From Bacteroidota bacterium (lineage in GTDB: Bacteria > Bacteroidota > Bacteroidia > Chitinophagales > BACL12), in the NCBI GenBank assembly GCA_016706865.1, contig JADJIS010000003.1, positions 868,001-932,000 on the forward strand: a stretch of 64,000 nucleotides of DNA. Direction: 5' to 3'. Within the stretch, counting starts at the first letter, position 1. Every line of letters starts with the position of its first letter. Shown piece by piece: positions 36,380-45,006 of the stretch. The translations under genes were made by a program, and so were the position numbers. The notes below the pieces were generated by a model. That model ran no database searches. It saw only the letters and a program-made list of their open reading frames with translations, and was not told the origin of the DNA.

Positions 36380-36790
36380 CACTGTACTGTCTTCACCCAG
36401 CCAAGTGCCGCAGCAGTGTCTTCACCCGGAAAAAATCACAATATTATTTTATTATTGATTAATTTGAATACGAATTCTATCATGCTTCCAGTATGGTCAT
36501 CGGATCGGCAGCGTCACCCCGAAACCGCCGCAGCAGTGTCTTCACCCGGAAAAAATCTGAGCATCAATTTAACATTGTTTATTTTGATCTCGACTACCAT
36601 CATGATTTCTGATTTGGTGAGACGCTGCTGCACCTCATGGATCGGCAGCGTCTCATGGGCTAGTTTATTTAATAGGAATGAAGACACTGCCTTTGCAATT
36701 CGTTGTGGTGAGACACTGCTGCTGCCATGGATCGGCAGCGCGTTTCATAGCTAACTTATTTAAAAGGAATGAAGACACTGCCTTTGCATC
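36380..36790. repeat. GCAGTGTCTTCACC / GGATCGGCAGCG repeat cluster
   Basis: CCGCAGCAGTGTCTTCACCCGG occurs in two full copies (about 36407 and 36525) and a partial at 36387; ATGGATCGGCAGCG and GGAATGAAGACACTGCCTTTGC occur twice each. GAGACGCTGC (36619-36628) and GCAGCGTCTC (36645-36654) make a perfect 10-bp stem. A further copy of the first motif is at 55893. This fills the 442-bp gap between the methyltransferase and DUF547 genes; no gene is seen in it. Confidence 0.88.
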
Positions 36791-36795
36791 AAATT

Positions 36796-37557
36796 TCAAT
36801 TCCCATTCAAACTCCAATCATACTCATAAAAACTTACCGTATAATTAGTTGGAATAGCAGACGTTCTATATTTATTAATATAAATAATTGCAGAACCGGA
36901 AGTTTTAATAAAATCATCTTTATACCAATCGAAGATCTTTGAAATTTTTACTGTTTTAGTTTTTTCATCAATTTTAATAAAAGAATTATCATTTATAGCA
37001 ATTTTTGTCTGTGTATCAAGTTGCGCTTGAACTTTATCGGGTGTATAGGCTTCATTTATTATTTTGGGACAACCTTTGGCAGCGCAAACCAATACAAAAT
37101 GCACTCTTGGATCGGGACGTAATTTTTTATTTTCCAGATCGTTAAGGGTCATATAACTTCCTGCAACGGCATGTTTTTTAGTATCAAAAAATCCGGTTAT
37201 ATCTGTTGGTTTGGCTAAAGGCAAATTATCGATCACCGTTTTTATTACTAATAAGTTATAAGAATTAATATAAAATGCAGTGGCAGTATTTTTATCGGCT
37301 CCAGTTAAATCAGCTTTACCAATAAAATTTATTAGCTTCTGAAGAGAATCAGGATCATTTTTAATCGCTGTATAATTTACTTTTCCATCAATAATAAATT
37401 TATTAAAAAAGGAATTTGCCGAAGTGAAAAAATCTGTTAATGTCTCCGTTGGATAAACAATTGTTTCGGAAATATTTGTGTCGGGAGTTTCTGATTTAGA
37501 TTTTGCAAAAAGCACAACATTACAAAAGCAAAATAGCAGAAATATTGTTTTTTTCAT
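36796..37557 (-). CDS. DUF547 domain-containing exported protein
   Basis: A 253-residue protein with a signal peptide (residues 1-20, LFAKS). Residues 60-220 match DUF547: VNYTAIK, NTATAFYINSYNLLVIKTVID, FVLVCAAKGCP and FDWYKDDF. The family has a thiol-containing C..GCP motif resembling papain-like folds, but no verified activity. It is monocistronic and reads toward the repeat cluster at 36380. Confidence 0.85.
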   Translation of the reverse strand: MKKTIFLLFCFCNVVLFAKSKSETPDTNISETIVYPTETLTDFFTSANSFFNKFIIDGKVNYTAIKNDPDSLQKLINFIGKADLTGADKNTATAFYINSYNLLVIKTVIDNLPLAKPTDITGFFDTKKHAVAGSYMTLNDLENKKLRPDPRVHFVLVCAAKGCPKIINEAYTPDKVQAQLDTQTKIAINDNSFIKIDEKTKTVKISKIFDWYKDDFIKTSGSAIIYINKYRTSAIPTNYTVSFYEYDWSLNGN

Positions 37558-37601
37558 ATTTAATAGTTAATTCTGAATTTACGTTTATAATTCAGAGCCG
37601 G

Positions 37602-37627
37602 TTTCTTCAAAGTTAGCCTTAATTTTG
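37602..37627 (+). promoter_or_regulatory. Candidate promoter upstream of the YciA-like thioesterase
   Basis: TAATTTTG (37620-37627) matches TAnnTTTG exactly. An imperfect TTTC lies about 15 bp upstream. The ATG is 13 bp downstream. Confidence 0.4.
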
Positions 37628-37640
37628 CATCCTACGAATA

Positions 37641-38039
37641 ATGGATACCATGGATCAAATGAAAGAAAGGATAGAACATTCTATAACGCATACCGTTAAA
37701 GCTATTTTTCCCAATACAACCAATCACTACGATACGCTTTTTGGTGGAACGGCTTTGATGTGGATGGATGAAGTTGCATTTATTACGGCTACACGTTTCA
37801 GCAGACAAAAAATGGTAACAGTATCCAGCGATAGGGTAGATTTTAATAAACCGGTTCCGGCAGGTACCATTGCCGAATTAATTGGAAAAGTGAGCCATAT
37901 CGGCACCACCAGTGTAATTATAAAGGTTGAGGTCTATATTGAACAAATGTACAGCGACCACAGAGAAAAGGCAATGGAAGGCACTTTTACCATGGTAGCT
38001 ATAGGGGATGATAAAAAGCCGGTGAAGATCAGGTGGTGA
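37641..38039 (+). CDS. Hotdog-fold acyl-CoA thioesterase, YciA/BACH-like
   Basis: 132 residues with the acyl-CoA thioesterase hallmark NHYDTLFGGTALMWMDEVAFITATRF near residue 27-50, and the SSDRVDFNKPVPAGTIAELIGKV strand pair. These enzymes hydrolyse acyl-CoA in the cytoplasm; chain-length specificity is not predictable. The stop TGA merges into a GAGTGGGGAGTGGTGAGTAG heptamer-type array. Confidence 0.88.
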   Translation: MDTMDQMKERIEHSITHTVKAIFPNTTNHYDTLFGGTALMWMDEVAFITATRFSRQKMVTVSSDRVDFNKPVPAGTIAELIGKVSHIGTTSVIIKVEVYIEQMYSDHREKAMEGTFTMVAIGDDKKPVKIRW

Positions 38040-38215
38040 GTGGGGAGTGGTGAGTAGTGAGTCAGTAACATTGGAGATTTTTCCTCCGTATAAAACTATT
38101 GCAACAAGTTGAACAAGTCGCAGTCACAGTCTCAGTGGGCAGTTTGTTGCCATCGAAATTTTCCTCCGGACAAAACTCAGAACACAAAACCCAGAACTCA
38201 GAACAAAAAACGAGA
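38036..38215. repeat. Heptamer-type arrays between thioesterase and YbjQ genes
   Basis: GTGAGTG/GGAGTGG/TGAGTAG units (38036-38066) start at the stop codon. A CAGAACACAAAACCCAGAAC-type array (38178-38215) resembles a decayed version of the TCAGAAC array at 4371. Two ATTTTCCTCCG segments (about 38078 and 38158) flank an AGTCACAGTCTCAGT section. Confidence 0.75.
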
Positions 38216-38261
38216 ACTTAAAGGTTTAAAATAACTTAAGAAAAACCTGGAACTAATAAGA

Positions 38262-38576
38262 TCAAGTCAACCTAACCGCCGTCCCGCTCGCCGAAACCAT
38301 GAGCATGCCATTTCTAATAGTTTCGTAGTCAAGATCGATGCCGACAATTGCGTCAGCGTTAAGAGATTCTGCTTTTTCGCCCATTTCGCGGAGAGCTGTG
38401 TCCTTTGCTTCTCTTAAAACTTCTTCATAAGCACCTGATCTTCCGCCAACAACATCACGAACACTCGCAAAAATATCACGAAACAGGTTTGCTCCGATAA
38501 TGGTTTCACCCGTTACAATGCCCAGGTACTCTTTAATTTGTTTGCCTTCAATATTATTTGTGGTGGTCAGTATCAT
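38262..38576 (-). CDS. YbjQ/UPF0145 family protein
   Basis: A 104-residue protein, full length for the YbjQ family: TTNNIEGKQIKEYLGIVTGETIIGAN at the start, DVVGGRSGAYEE in the middle, and NADAIVGIDLDYE with a terminal VSASGTAVRL. It forms a small pentameric or decameric fold related to heavy-metal-binding YbjQ; function is unsettled. Monocistronic. Confidence 0.9.
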   Translation of the reverse strand: MILTTTNNIEGKQIKEYLGIVTGETIIGANLFRDIFASVRDVVGGRSGAYEEVLREAKDTALREMGEKAESLNADAIVGIDLDYETIRNGMLMVSASGTAVRLT

Positions 38577-38647
38577 TTTTTATGATTAAGTGTATAGATT
38601 GTTGAACAAATATAGTCAATAGGGTTGACGCAATACCATTTGAAATA

Positions 38648-38676
38648 TTTTCGTTTATCCGAAATCAGTATATTTG
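38648..38676 (+). promoter_or_regulatory. Candidate promoter of the small lipoprotein gene
   Basis: TTTCG (38649) then about 17 bp, then TATATTTG (38669-38676), an exact TAnnTTTG match; ATG follows 17 bp later. Confidence 0.45.
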
Positions 38677-38693
38677 TAACCAAATTCAAAAGT

Positions 38694-38921
38694 ATGAAAA
38701 GGCTTGCCCTCTCCGTTGCGATATTAATTACACTGGCTTATGGACTTTCCTCCTGTGAAAAATGCACAGTTTGCACCGCCCAAACAATTGACGGTGATGT
38801 AGTTTCCGAATGGTGTGGCAACGAATTGGATGTGCGCGATTTTGAAAAATACTTTATCGATAGTTTGTTAAATCAGGCTGATTCCACTCCGGGATATTGT
38901 GAGCGTGGACCTGATCTTTAA
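38694..38921 (+). CDS. Small Cys-rich lipoprotein of unknown function
   Basis: 75 residues from ATG 38694 (MKRLALSVAILITLAYGLSSC). A lipoprotein signal ends at Cys21 (GLSSC). The mature peptide has five more Cys including KCTVC and a VVSEWCGNEL segment. I do not recognise a family; similar short CEKC-type lipoproteins are common in Bacteroidota. The stop TAA overlaps the stop of the converging DUF3137 gene (TTAA). Confidence 0.65.
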   Translation: MKRLALSVAILITLAYGLSSCEKCTVCTAQTIDGDVVSEWCGNELDVRDFEKYFIDSLLNQADSTPGYCERGPDL

Positions 38922-39811
38922 TGCAGCTCCCTAAAATTTTCTATTAAAAACATTAGATCCCTATAGTAGGTCTCAACCACCTTTTTATTAAATGCAGTAG
39001 AAAACACCGATGGATCCAAATAGGTAAATCGCCGGTCATGTAAAATAGCGAGGCTAAATCCTGTTTCATATACAGAAAACATTACATTATTATCGGTATG
39101 TAAATGATATTCACGTAATACATTCAATAATTGTGGAGTGGCATATTTTTTTGCAGCCTTATCATCATCACTGAAAATTGTAAGATCTTCCTGTTCTGAA
39201 TTGTCAATTTTAATATCTTTTATTATTGGTAGATAATTTTTTAACAATTCATTTCCGGAACATATTATTAAATTACCATTTATCTCCGGTTTGGCATCAG
39301 CAACTATTACAATTCCGTTAAAATATTCATAGGTATGTTCAATGCCATTTTCCTTTTTGTATTTTGATGTAGCTGTTATCTCTGAAATTCGAATGTCGGT
39401 TCCATTAATATTCCCATATATGAGATTTTTTCCGGCAAAATATTCAGGTTCTCCTGTAATAATATGCGCATTTTTTAATTCCGCTAATTTTAAATGACTG
39501 GAGTGATCAACTTTTAAACCAGGATGAATAAATTCAATAATATTTGCTGTAATGGCATGGATATACGATTTTTCATATTTGCTCACAGGTATGCCGTACC
39601 AGCGCGTATACACCAAAACAAAAAGAATAATAATAACAATTGCAATTGACATCCAGGTAATCGCCTCCACAAGCATTCCAGAAAATAAAACGGTTCCGAT
39701 TATGGTGTAATTAAGCAGTATTTGTTTTCTGATCTTTTCTGCTTTTTTAAGGTCGGGATAAATTTTTTCTGTATAAACTTTATCGAGATCTTTGAGGTAA
39801 GAGTCTAACAT
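38918..39811 (-). CDS. DUF3137 domain-containing membrane protein
   Basis: 297 residues. Two adjacent membrane helices (about 32-70, ILLNYTIIGTVLFSGML and AIVIIILFVLVY) are followed by a soluble domain typical of DUF3137 (ELKNAHIITGEPEYFAGKNLIYGNINGTDIRISEI; YFNGIVIVAD). Function is unknown. It begins a minus-strand run downstream of the thioesterase and PBP1A genes and may belong to that unit (28-bp gap). Confidence 0.75.
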   Translation of the reverse strand: MLDSYLKDLDKVYTEKIYPDLKKAEKIRKQILLNYTIIGTVLFSGMLVEAITWMSIAIVIIILFVLVYTRWYGIPVSKYEKSYIHAITANIIEFIHPGLKVDHSSHLKLAELKNAHIITGEPEYFAGKNLIYGNINGTDIRISEITATSKYKKENGIEHTYEYFNGIVIVADAKPEINGNLIICSGNELLKNYLPIIKDIKIDNSEQEDLTIFSDDDKAAKKYATPQLLNVLREYHLHTDNNVMFSVYETGFSLAILHDRRFTYLDPSVFSTAFNKKVVETYYRDLMFLIENFRELH

Positions 39812-39839
39812 TTTGCCTGTTTATTTTTATCCCTTTTTC

Positions 39840-40295
39840 TTATTCGGGATCGTTTAAATTTTTTGTAATTCCTCTTTTTTTAATTGCTACTGTCAATCTG
39901 CTGACACATATCAATTTTTCATTTTCATCTGTAATTTTTATTTCCCAGATATGTATACTTGATCCCAAATGCAGAGGTAAACATTTACCATATACATATC
40001 CCTTCCGTGCACTTCTTACGTGATTTGCATTTATTTCTATTCCTAAAGAAATGTAATTATCATGGTCAATAACCAGAGCGGAAGCAACAGACCCCAAAGT
40101 TTCCGCAAGTACAACAGATGCCCCTCCATGCAATAATCCGTAAGGTTGAATTGTGCGGTGATCAACAGGCATTTTTGCCATCAGATAATTTTCGCCGAGT
40201 TCTGTAAATTCGAGACCAATATGTGAGGTCATTGTATTTTCACCCCAATGGGAAAAATGTTCAAGTGCAAGATCTTTTTTAAACCAAATTGTCAT
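39840..40295 (-). CDS. PaaI-type hotdog thioesterase
   Basis: About 151 residues from ATG 40295 (MTIWFKKDLALEHF); a TTG start two codons earlier is possible. The active-site region QPYGLLHGGASVVLAETLGSVAS is characteristic of the PaaI/MenI group (HGG plus catalytic Glu/Asp). It may act in phenylacetate degradation or as 1,4-dihydroxy-2-naphthoyl-CoA hydrolase in menaquinone synthesis; no pathway genes are nearby. The start lies 2 bp after the PBP1A stop. Confidence 0.85.
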   Translation of the reverse strand: MTIWFKKDLALEHFSHWGENTMTSHIGLEFTELGENYLMAKMPVDHRTIQPYGLLHGGASVVLAETLGSVASALVIDHDNYISLGIEINANHVRSARKGYVYGKCLPLHLGSSIHIWEIKITDENEKLICVSRLTVAIKKRGITKNLNDPE

Positions 40296-40297
40296 GA

Positions 40298-42703
40298 TCA
40301 ATTTCCTTCCGCTCCCGGAAATTTTTGTATAATGGTATCCACCTTATTCGGTGCTATTGTATCCTGTTTTTTGTCTAAATAGTTTTTAATTTTCCCTACT
40401 ATGCTCGGAAAGAATCCCATAGAATCCGTGTTAAGAGAATCAGGTACCCAAAGTGCACAATCAAGTTGCATCATCAGCGAATCCGGAGGTGCCGTAAAAC
40501 CACCGGTTACAAATTTTCTTGTTTTTGGATCCTTATTACTTTTATTCATAAATTTTCCAAAAATGGGCAAGGCGGTTGCAGCTCCCTGACCTAATGCCGT
40601 AGACCGCCAACGAATTGCCGGATCTTCAGCGCCTACCCATGCTCCCGCTACTATTCTAGAATTATAACCCACAAACCATCCATCCGTATTATCCTGCGTA
40701 GTTCCGGTTTTACCTGCAATATCCATCCCCAGACCATAAGTTCCACGCAAACGACTTGCTGTGCCTTTGTTTACAACGTTCTTCATTATCTGAATCATCA
40801 TATCAGCTGTTTCCTGACTCATGGCTCGGGTCTTTTTAGCACTTTCATTCAGATATACGGTATCACCCGTAGCGGTCTCAATTCTTACAATATATTGTGG
40901 ATCTACCTTTAACCCGCGATTTGCAAAACACCCGTAAGCTGTCACCATTTCTAATAATGATAAACTCGCTGTTCCCAAAGCAATAGAAGGCACTGACGGA
41001 AGTTCACTTTTTATGCCCATTTTTCTGGCCAGTTCTATCACTTTATCTTCGCCCGTATTCACTATCAGGTTAGCTGCTATGGTGTTTACAGAATAGGTCA
41101 ATCCACCCATCATGGAATAATATCCCCCATAAGCTCCGTCAGAATTTCCGGGAGTCCAATTGCCATAGGTGGTCAATTTATTCGGAATGTAGGCACAAGG
41201 ATCGGTGCCATTTTCAATTGCAGCTGCGTAAACGATAGGTTTAAATGTAGATCCTACCTGCCTTTTTGATCTTACGTGGTCGTATTTAAAAAATTGGTTA
41301 TTTATTCCTCCAACCCAGGCCAGTATATATCCGGTTTTTGGTTCCATGGCTAAAAAACCGGTCTGCAAATAGCGCAAATGATGTTTTAAAGAATCGAGAG
41401 GGGAGAGCACAGTATCTTCCGCCCCGTTCCAGGTGAAAATGGTGGTTTCCACAGGCTCATCAAATCGTTTGTTTATCCCTTTATCACTGAATTCCTGTTC
41501 TTTTAGTCCTTTATAACGTTCGCTGCGTTTTTTGGCGGAATTTACAACATCGGTCTTAGCGTTTTTCCAGGGTTCGGTTTTGCCCCAACTCTTGTCAAAT
41601 TGTTTTTGGAGATATGCCATATGTTCGGTCATGGCATCTTCGGCATATTGTTGCAATTCACCATTTATGGTGGTGTAAATTTTAAGTCCGTCGGTATAAA
41701 TATCCCATTTCGTGCCGTCCTCTTTTGGATTTTTTTCTGACCATTCCTCCAATTGAGTTTTTAAATATTCGCGGAAATAGGGAGCTAAACCTTCACTCGC
41801 ACTTTCACGACGGTAATTAAGAGTTATGGGTAATTGTTTAATAGAATCAGCTTCTGATTGTTTCAGATATTGATTTTTATGTGCAACCATAAGGTTTAAC
41901 ACTGTATTTCTGCGCACCAGTGATTTTTCTGGGTGTAAGCGCGGATTGTAAGTAGTATTTGCTTTTAATAATCCAACCAATACGGCACTTTGATCAATGG
42001 TCAGGTTAGCGGGAACTGTATTAAAAAACCGGAGTGTTCCAGCTTCAATACCATAACAATCCTCACCAAAAGGAACGGTATTAAAATACAAGGTGAGTAT
42101 TTCTTCTTTGGAATAAACATCTTCCAATCTCCCTGCAATTATCATCTCCCTGAATTTATTAACAGGCATGGTAAGGGGACCATAATCTTTACGTGCATAA
42201 AGATTTTTTGATAATTGTTGGGTGATTGTGCTTCCACCTCCTGCATCATCGTTCAATATTATCGACATAATGAGCACTCTCACAAAACTCACAAAATCGA
42301 CTCCATTGTGTTCGTAAAATCGCGAATCCTCGGTAGAAACAAGTGCATTTATCAGGTGATCAGGAAGGTCTTCAAATTCTGCATTGGTGCGATTTTGCAG
42401 GAAATATTTACCCAATAGAATACTGTCCTGAGAATATATCTCCGATGCTGTATAATTATTGATCTCTTTCAACTCTTTGCGGTCTGGTACTAATCCAAAT
42501 GCCCCGAGTAAAATAAAAATGTATAAAACGAATAAACATCCCGCCAAAACACCGAACGATCGGAAAGAAATACGAAATACTTTAACAGGGTAGGGGTACG
42601 CTTTATTTAAAACGTCGATGTGTTTCCCAAGTAAACGTTGATAGGTGGGTTGGAACGGTCTGAATAATTTGGATAAAAATTTATTGAATGCGCCTGAATG
42701 CAT
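40298..42703 (-). CDS. Penicillin-binding protein 1A (bifunctional transglycosylase/transpeptidase)
   Basis: An 801-residue class A PBP. One N-terminal membrane helix (about 50-72) is followed by the GT51 domain with EDSRFYEHNGVDF near residue 110 and GGGSTITQQLSKN near 153. The transpeptidase domain has the nucleophile SxxK as STFK near 488, SVN (YSVNTIA) near 542 and KTGTT near 663. It polymerises and cross-links peptidoglycan outside the inner membrane. It precedes the PaaI thioesterase by 2 bp. Confidence 0.95.
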   Translation of the reverse strand: MHSGAFNKFLSKLFRPFQPTYQRLLGKHIDVLNKAYPYPVKVFRISFRSFGVLAGCLFVLYIFILLGAFGLVPDRKELKEINNYTASEIYSQDSILLGKYFLQNRTNAEFEDLPDHLINALVSTEDSRFYEHNGVDFVSFVRVLIMSIILNDDAGGGSTITQQLSKNLYARKDYGPLTMPVNKFREMIIAGRLEDVYSKEEILTLYFNTVPFGEDCYGIEAGTLRFFNTVPANLTIDQSAVLVGLLKANTTYNPRLHPEKSLVRRNTVLNLMVAHKNQYLKQSEADSIKQLPITLNYRRESASEGLAPYFREYLKTQLEEWSEKNPKEDGTKWDIYTDGLKIYTTINGELQQYAEDAMTEHMAYLQKQFDKSWGKTEPWKNAKTDVVNSAKKRSERYKGLKEQEFSDKGINKRFDEPVETTIFTWNGAEDTVLSPLDSLKHHLRYLQTGFLAMEPKTGYILAWVGGINNQFFKYDHVRSKRQVGSTFKPIVYAAAIENGTDPCAYIPNKLTTYGNWTPGNSDGAYGGYYSMMGGLTYSVNTIAANLIVNTGEDKVIELARKMGIKSELPSVPSIALGTASLSLLEMVTAYGCFANRGLKVDPQYIVRIETATGDTVYLNESAKKTRAMSQETADMMIQIMKNVVNKGTASRLRGTYGLGMDIAGKTGTTQDNTDGWFVGYNSRIVAGAWVGAEDPAIRWRSTALGQGAATALPIFGKFMNKSNKDPKTRKFVTGGFTAPPDSLMMQLDCALWVPDSLNTDSMGFFPSIVGKIKNYLDKKQDTIAPNKVDTIIQKFPGAEGN

Positions 42704-42744
42704 AGGGCAAAGTTAGGGTTGAATTTTCTTTTTTTAGGTACATA

Positions 42745-42782
42745 AAAAGGAGAACTTCACAAATATATGTTTGGTTCTCCTC
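42745..42782 (-). terminator. Hairpin downstream of the orphan hydrophobic gene
   Basis: On the minus strand AGGAGAAC pairs with GTTCTCCT around an 18-nt loop, followed by TTTTTATG. A second stem at 42795-42832 (AAACAAAGGGGTAC with GTATCCCTTTTGTTT) includes the end of the upstream reading frame. Confidence 0.75.
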
Positions 42783-42793
42783 TGGTCCGGTAT

Positions 42794-43291
42794 CTAAACA
42801 AAAGGGATACAACTTCGTACCCCTTTGTTTTGTGCATAGTGTAAATTTAACACTATCCATAAAAGTGAATCTCCCAATACCTCTGCAGCTTTTGTTATCC
42901 TGGTTATACCATTCAATTTTGCAGCGTTCATTTTAAGTATAATTGTATTTACATTTATTAAAATAATATTGGTGTTCATTTTTACAATATACACTATCCA
43001 TATCACCCATAATTCTAATAATACCCAAACATCGTTTAAGGTAATGTAATTATTGATGATCTTGATAATTTCCACTACAGTAACAATTTTATTATCCACC
43101 ACAATTTCCATTATTTTACCACCAACGATCAATAACAATACTTTGATCATTTTTTCCAAAGTTTTGGTTTTAACGTTTACGGTCAATGCATACATGTTTT
43201 CCAATATGTCGATCAACATACCGGCATTTTTATTTATATTTTTTATGATATAAATTAAGATCTTTAAGATCAATCCTGCTATTCTTTTCAT
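42794..43291 (-). CDS. Orphan Ile/Val/Asn-rich protein, no recognised family
   Basis: 165 residues starting MKRIAGLILKILIYIIKN. Most of it is very hydrophobic (KVLLLIVGGKIMEIVV; DVWVLLELWVIWIVYIV; NIILINVNTIILKM) with Asn/Lys interspersed, suggesting several membrane segments or amphipathic helices. No signal or catalytic motif is clear. The C-terminal codons (QNKGVRSCIPFV) and the stop lie inside a strong stem-loop. It could be a real, fast-evolving small membrane protein, or a chance frame in structured DNA. Confidence 0.4.
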   Translation of the reverse strand: MKRIAGLILKILIYIIKNINKNAGMLIDILENMYALTVNVKTKTLEKMIKVLLLIVGGKIMEIVVDNKIVTVVEIIKIINNYITLNDVWVLLELWVIWIVYIVKMNTNIILINVNTIILKMNAAKLNGITRITKAAEVLGDSLLWIVLNLHYAQNKGVRSCIPFV

Positions 43292-43351
43292 CGCATAAAA
43301 ATTTTATCCCCCCTTGCGGAGGTAGTTAATAGTTACAGGTTGTATAGAAAT

Positions 43352-43380
43352 ATAAAACCCGGTCTAATGCATAGCCGGGC
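43352..43380 (-). terminator. CCCGG hairpin upstream of the orphan gene
   Basis: AACCCGG and CCGGGCT around TCTAATGCATAG. On the minus strand the stem is followed by TTTTATATTT. It sits 25 bp after the end of the mini-ORF at 43405-43479. Confidence 0.65.
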
Positions 43381-43404
43381 TGAATAACACAGGACAGAAT
43401 CCGT

Positions 43405-43479
43405 TTATTGCATCAGGTATGCATAGGTTTTGGCGGGATAAAACTTTTCGTTAAGGTGGTCATTCCATTCTTTTTTCAT
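43405..43479 (-). CDS. Possible 24-residue mini-ORF between two hairpins
   Basis: ATG at 43479 followed by MKKEWNDHLNEKFYPAKTYA and four more residues, then TAA. It lies between a terminator-like stem (43500-43527) and another (43352-43380), in the layout of a leader peptide or a very small gene. There is no homology evidence. Confidence 0.25.
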   Translation of the reverse strand: MKKEWNDHLNEKFYPAKTYAYLMQ

Positions 43480-43499
43480 AATATTTATTTTCATTAAAA

Positions 43500-43527
43500 T
43501 AAAAAACCCGAACAATAGTCCGGGCGC
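43500..43527 (-). terminator. CCCG hairpin with T-run
   Basis: On the minus strand GCCCGGACTATTGTTCGGG forms a short stem followed by TTTTTTATTTT, a good intrinsic terminator shape. No gene precedes it within the 300 bp upstream on that strand. Confidence 0.65.
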
Positions 43528-43626
43528 AAATATTTTTATACTAAAATATTCCTCATCGGATTTTATTGAACGCAATTTGTTTTGTTGAACTTTTTCTCAT
43601 TCGGATGCAAATATATAGGTTTTTTT

Positions 43627-44005
43627 TGAAATAGGAAATAGGAAGTAGGAAGTAGGACATAGGACATAGGACATAGGACTTGATGTAGGACAAGGGAAAT
43701 AGGATAGAGGACGAATTTAATTAGGAAAGAATTTATTTTAATTCCAAGGCAGCTTCAGTTTTAAAATGTAAATAAATGTGCGATTAAATTAAAACAAGTC
43801 CTGTGTCCGGTCCCAACTCAATTAAACCTTAGTGAGCCCCTCGCGAAGAGCGAGAGCCTCACTAGCATTTAAAAATATAAATACCAATATCAAACTAATC
43901 TGATATTGAAATAGAAATAAAAAATACAATCTAAATTAAACTTAATCCTATATCCCCTTTACAATGTCCTACATCAAGTCCTATGTCCTATGTCATAGGT
44001 CCTAG
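43627..44005. repeat. AGGACAT heptamer arrays in inverted arrangement, with GAG hairpin between
   Basis: The + strand array GTAGGACATAGGACATAGGA (43627-43690) is mirrored by TGTCCTACATCAAGTCCTAT (43967-44005), so the two would pair as GGACATAGGACTTGATGTAGGACA. Between them, at 43831-43863, is a GAG-family hairpin (AGTGAGCCCCTCGC, AGCGAGAGCCTCACT) and otherwise AT-rich DNA. No gene seen in 43528-44013. Confidence 0.85.
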
Positions 44006-44313
44006 GTGTTGTATAGCATCACATAGGTAACACTTTTGGTCACTCCCTAGAGATCCTTGTATTTTGGGGTTGCCCTTAAGGGCGTTTAAGGGTCGATTCT
44101 ATAGCAATACATAGGTAACACTTTTTCCCTTTGGCTTTAAATCAAACAAGAAGGTTATTTATTTTTTATTGTCATTGGATAATGAAGTATCTCTTTTATT
44201 TCGTCATTTTGGCGGATAATAAGCAATTGATTTTCAATATTAATTATAGCCACAACATAACTGTATTTTTAATTCAGGCTTCATAATGAAAACCTCGTTA
44301 GCCAAATGAAGTT

Positions 44314-45006
44314 TTAGATCGCTTCGAATAAATCTGATATAAAAATATTCCCTTCTGTTAGTGGTATTTTAATTTTTGGGTTAAGATTAGGCAGATGTAT
44401 CGTGCCATTATAATAAGTAGGTGATAATTGTAACGATTTTACTTGATCTGGTGTTTTTTGCCCGTGTGCGCTGTAGCGATGATGACTATTATGGAACTGT
44501 ATAAATTTTTGTTCTTGCATAGATAGATCTTCCAGATTTTTAAATGTATGCGTGTTCACAAACTTCTTCTGATAAGTATTATTAAACTGTTCGATCTTGC
44601 CGTTTCTCCAAGGTTCTCCTAAAGGAATAAAAATAACGACTACCCCTAGGCTAAGAGCAAAGCGCACAACATTTCCATAGCTTCTGGGGAATCGGTTGCT
44701 TCCCCGGAATGCTAATTCATTATCCATTTGTAAAGCGTCCGGTATGCCATGTATTTTCCAGAAGGAAGCAATGGCCTGAAGAATGTTTTCTGATGCTTTT
44801 GTGCGAACAGCTTCTACAAAACAGGTATGAGAACTTATATCTAAAATATTGACGCTATAGTATCTTCCATCACCTTTAATATATCTAGGCCCCACCAGAT
44901 CTAATTGATGGGTATGAAGAAATAATTCAGGATATTCTATGGGTGATTTATAACCTGATGGCTTTGTATTTAATCCATGTTTTTTATTAATCGATTGATT
45001 GTCCAT
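44314..45006 (-). CDS. IS transposase, catalytic DDE part (orfB)
   Basis: 230 residues carrying the rve integrase core: Asp in HTHQLDLVGP, Asp in ALQMDNELAF, and Glu in GKIEQFNNTYQKKF, spaced as DD(35)E-type transposases. It overlaps orfA by 37 bp in the -1 frame, and its own ATG at 45006 is unlikely to be the normal start. A fused product via a frameshift at 44979-44985 gives ...INRLIKN-HGLNTKPSGY, a continuous transposase of about 330 residues. Confidence 0.85.
   Translation of the reverse strand: MDNQSINKKHGLNTKPSGYKSPIEYPELFLHTHQLDLVGPRYIKGDGRYYSVNILDISSHTCFVEAVRTKASENILQAIASFWKIHGIPDALQMDNELAFRGSNRFPRSYGNVVRFALSLGVVVIFIPLGEPWRNGKIEQFNNTYQKKFVNTHTFKNLEDLSMQEQKFIQFHNSHHRYSAHGQKTPDQVKSLQLSPTYYNGTIHLPNLNPKIKIPLTEGNIFISDLFEAI

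Noticed and set aside
42215..42418. Frames on the + strand within the PBP1A gene
   Set aside because: They are antisense to a complete, well-supported PBP1A coding sequence.
44040..44100. GCCCTTAAGGGC palindrome as a terminator or origin
   Set aside because: It is a single short palindrome between two IS end copies, with no T-run or other signal.
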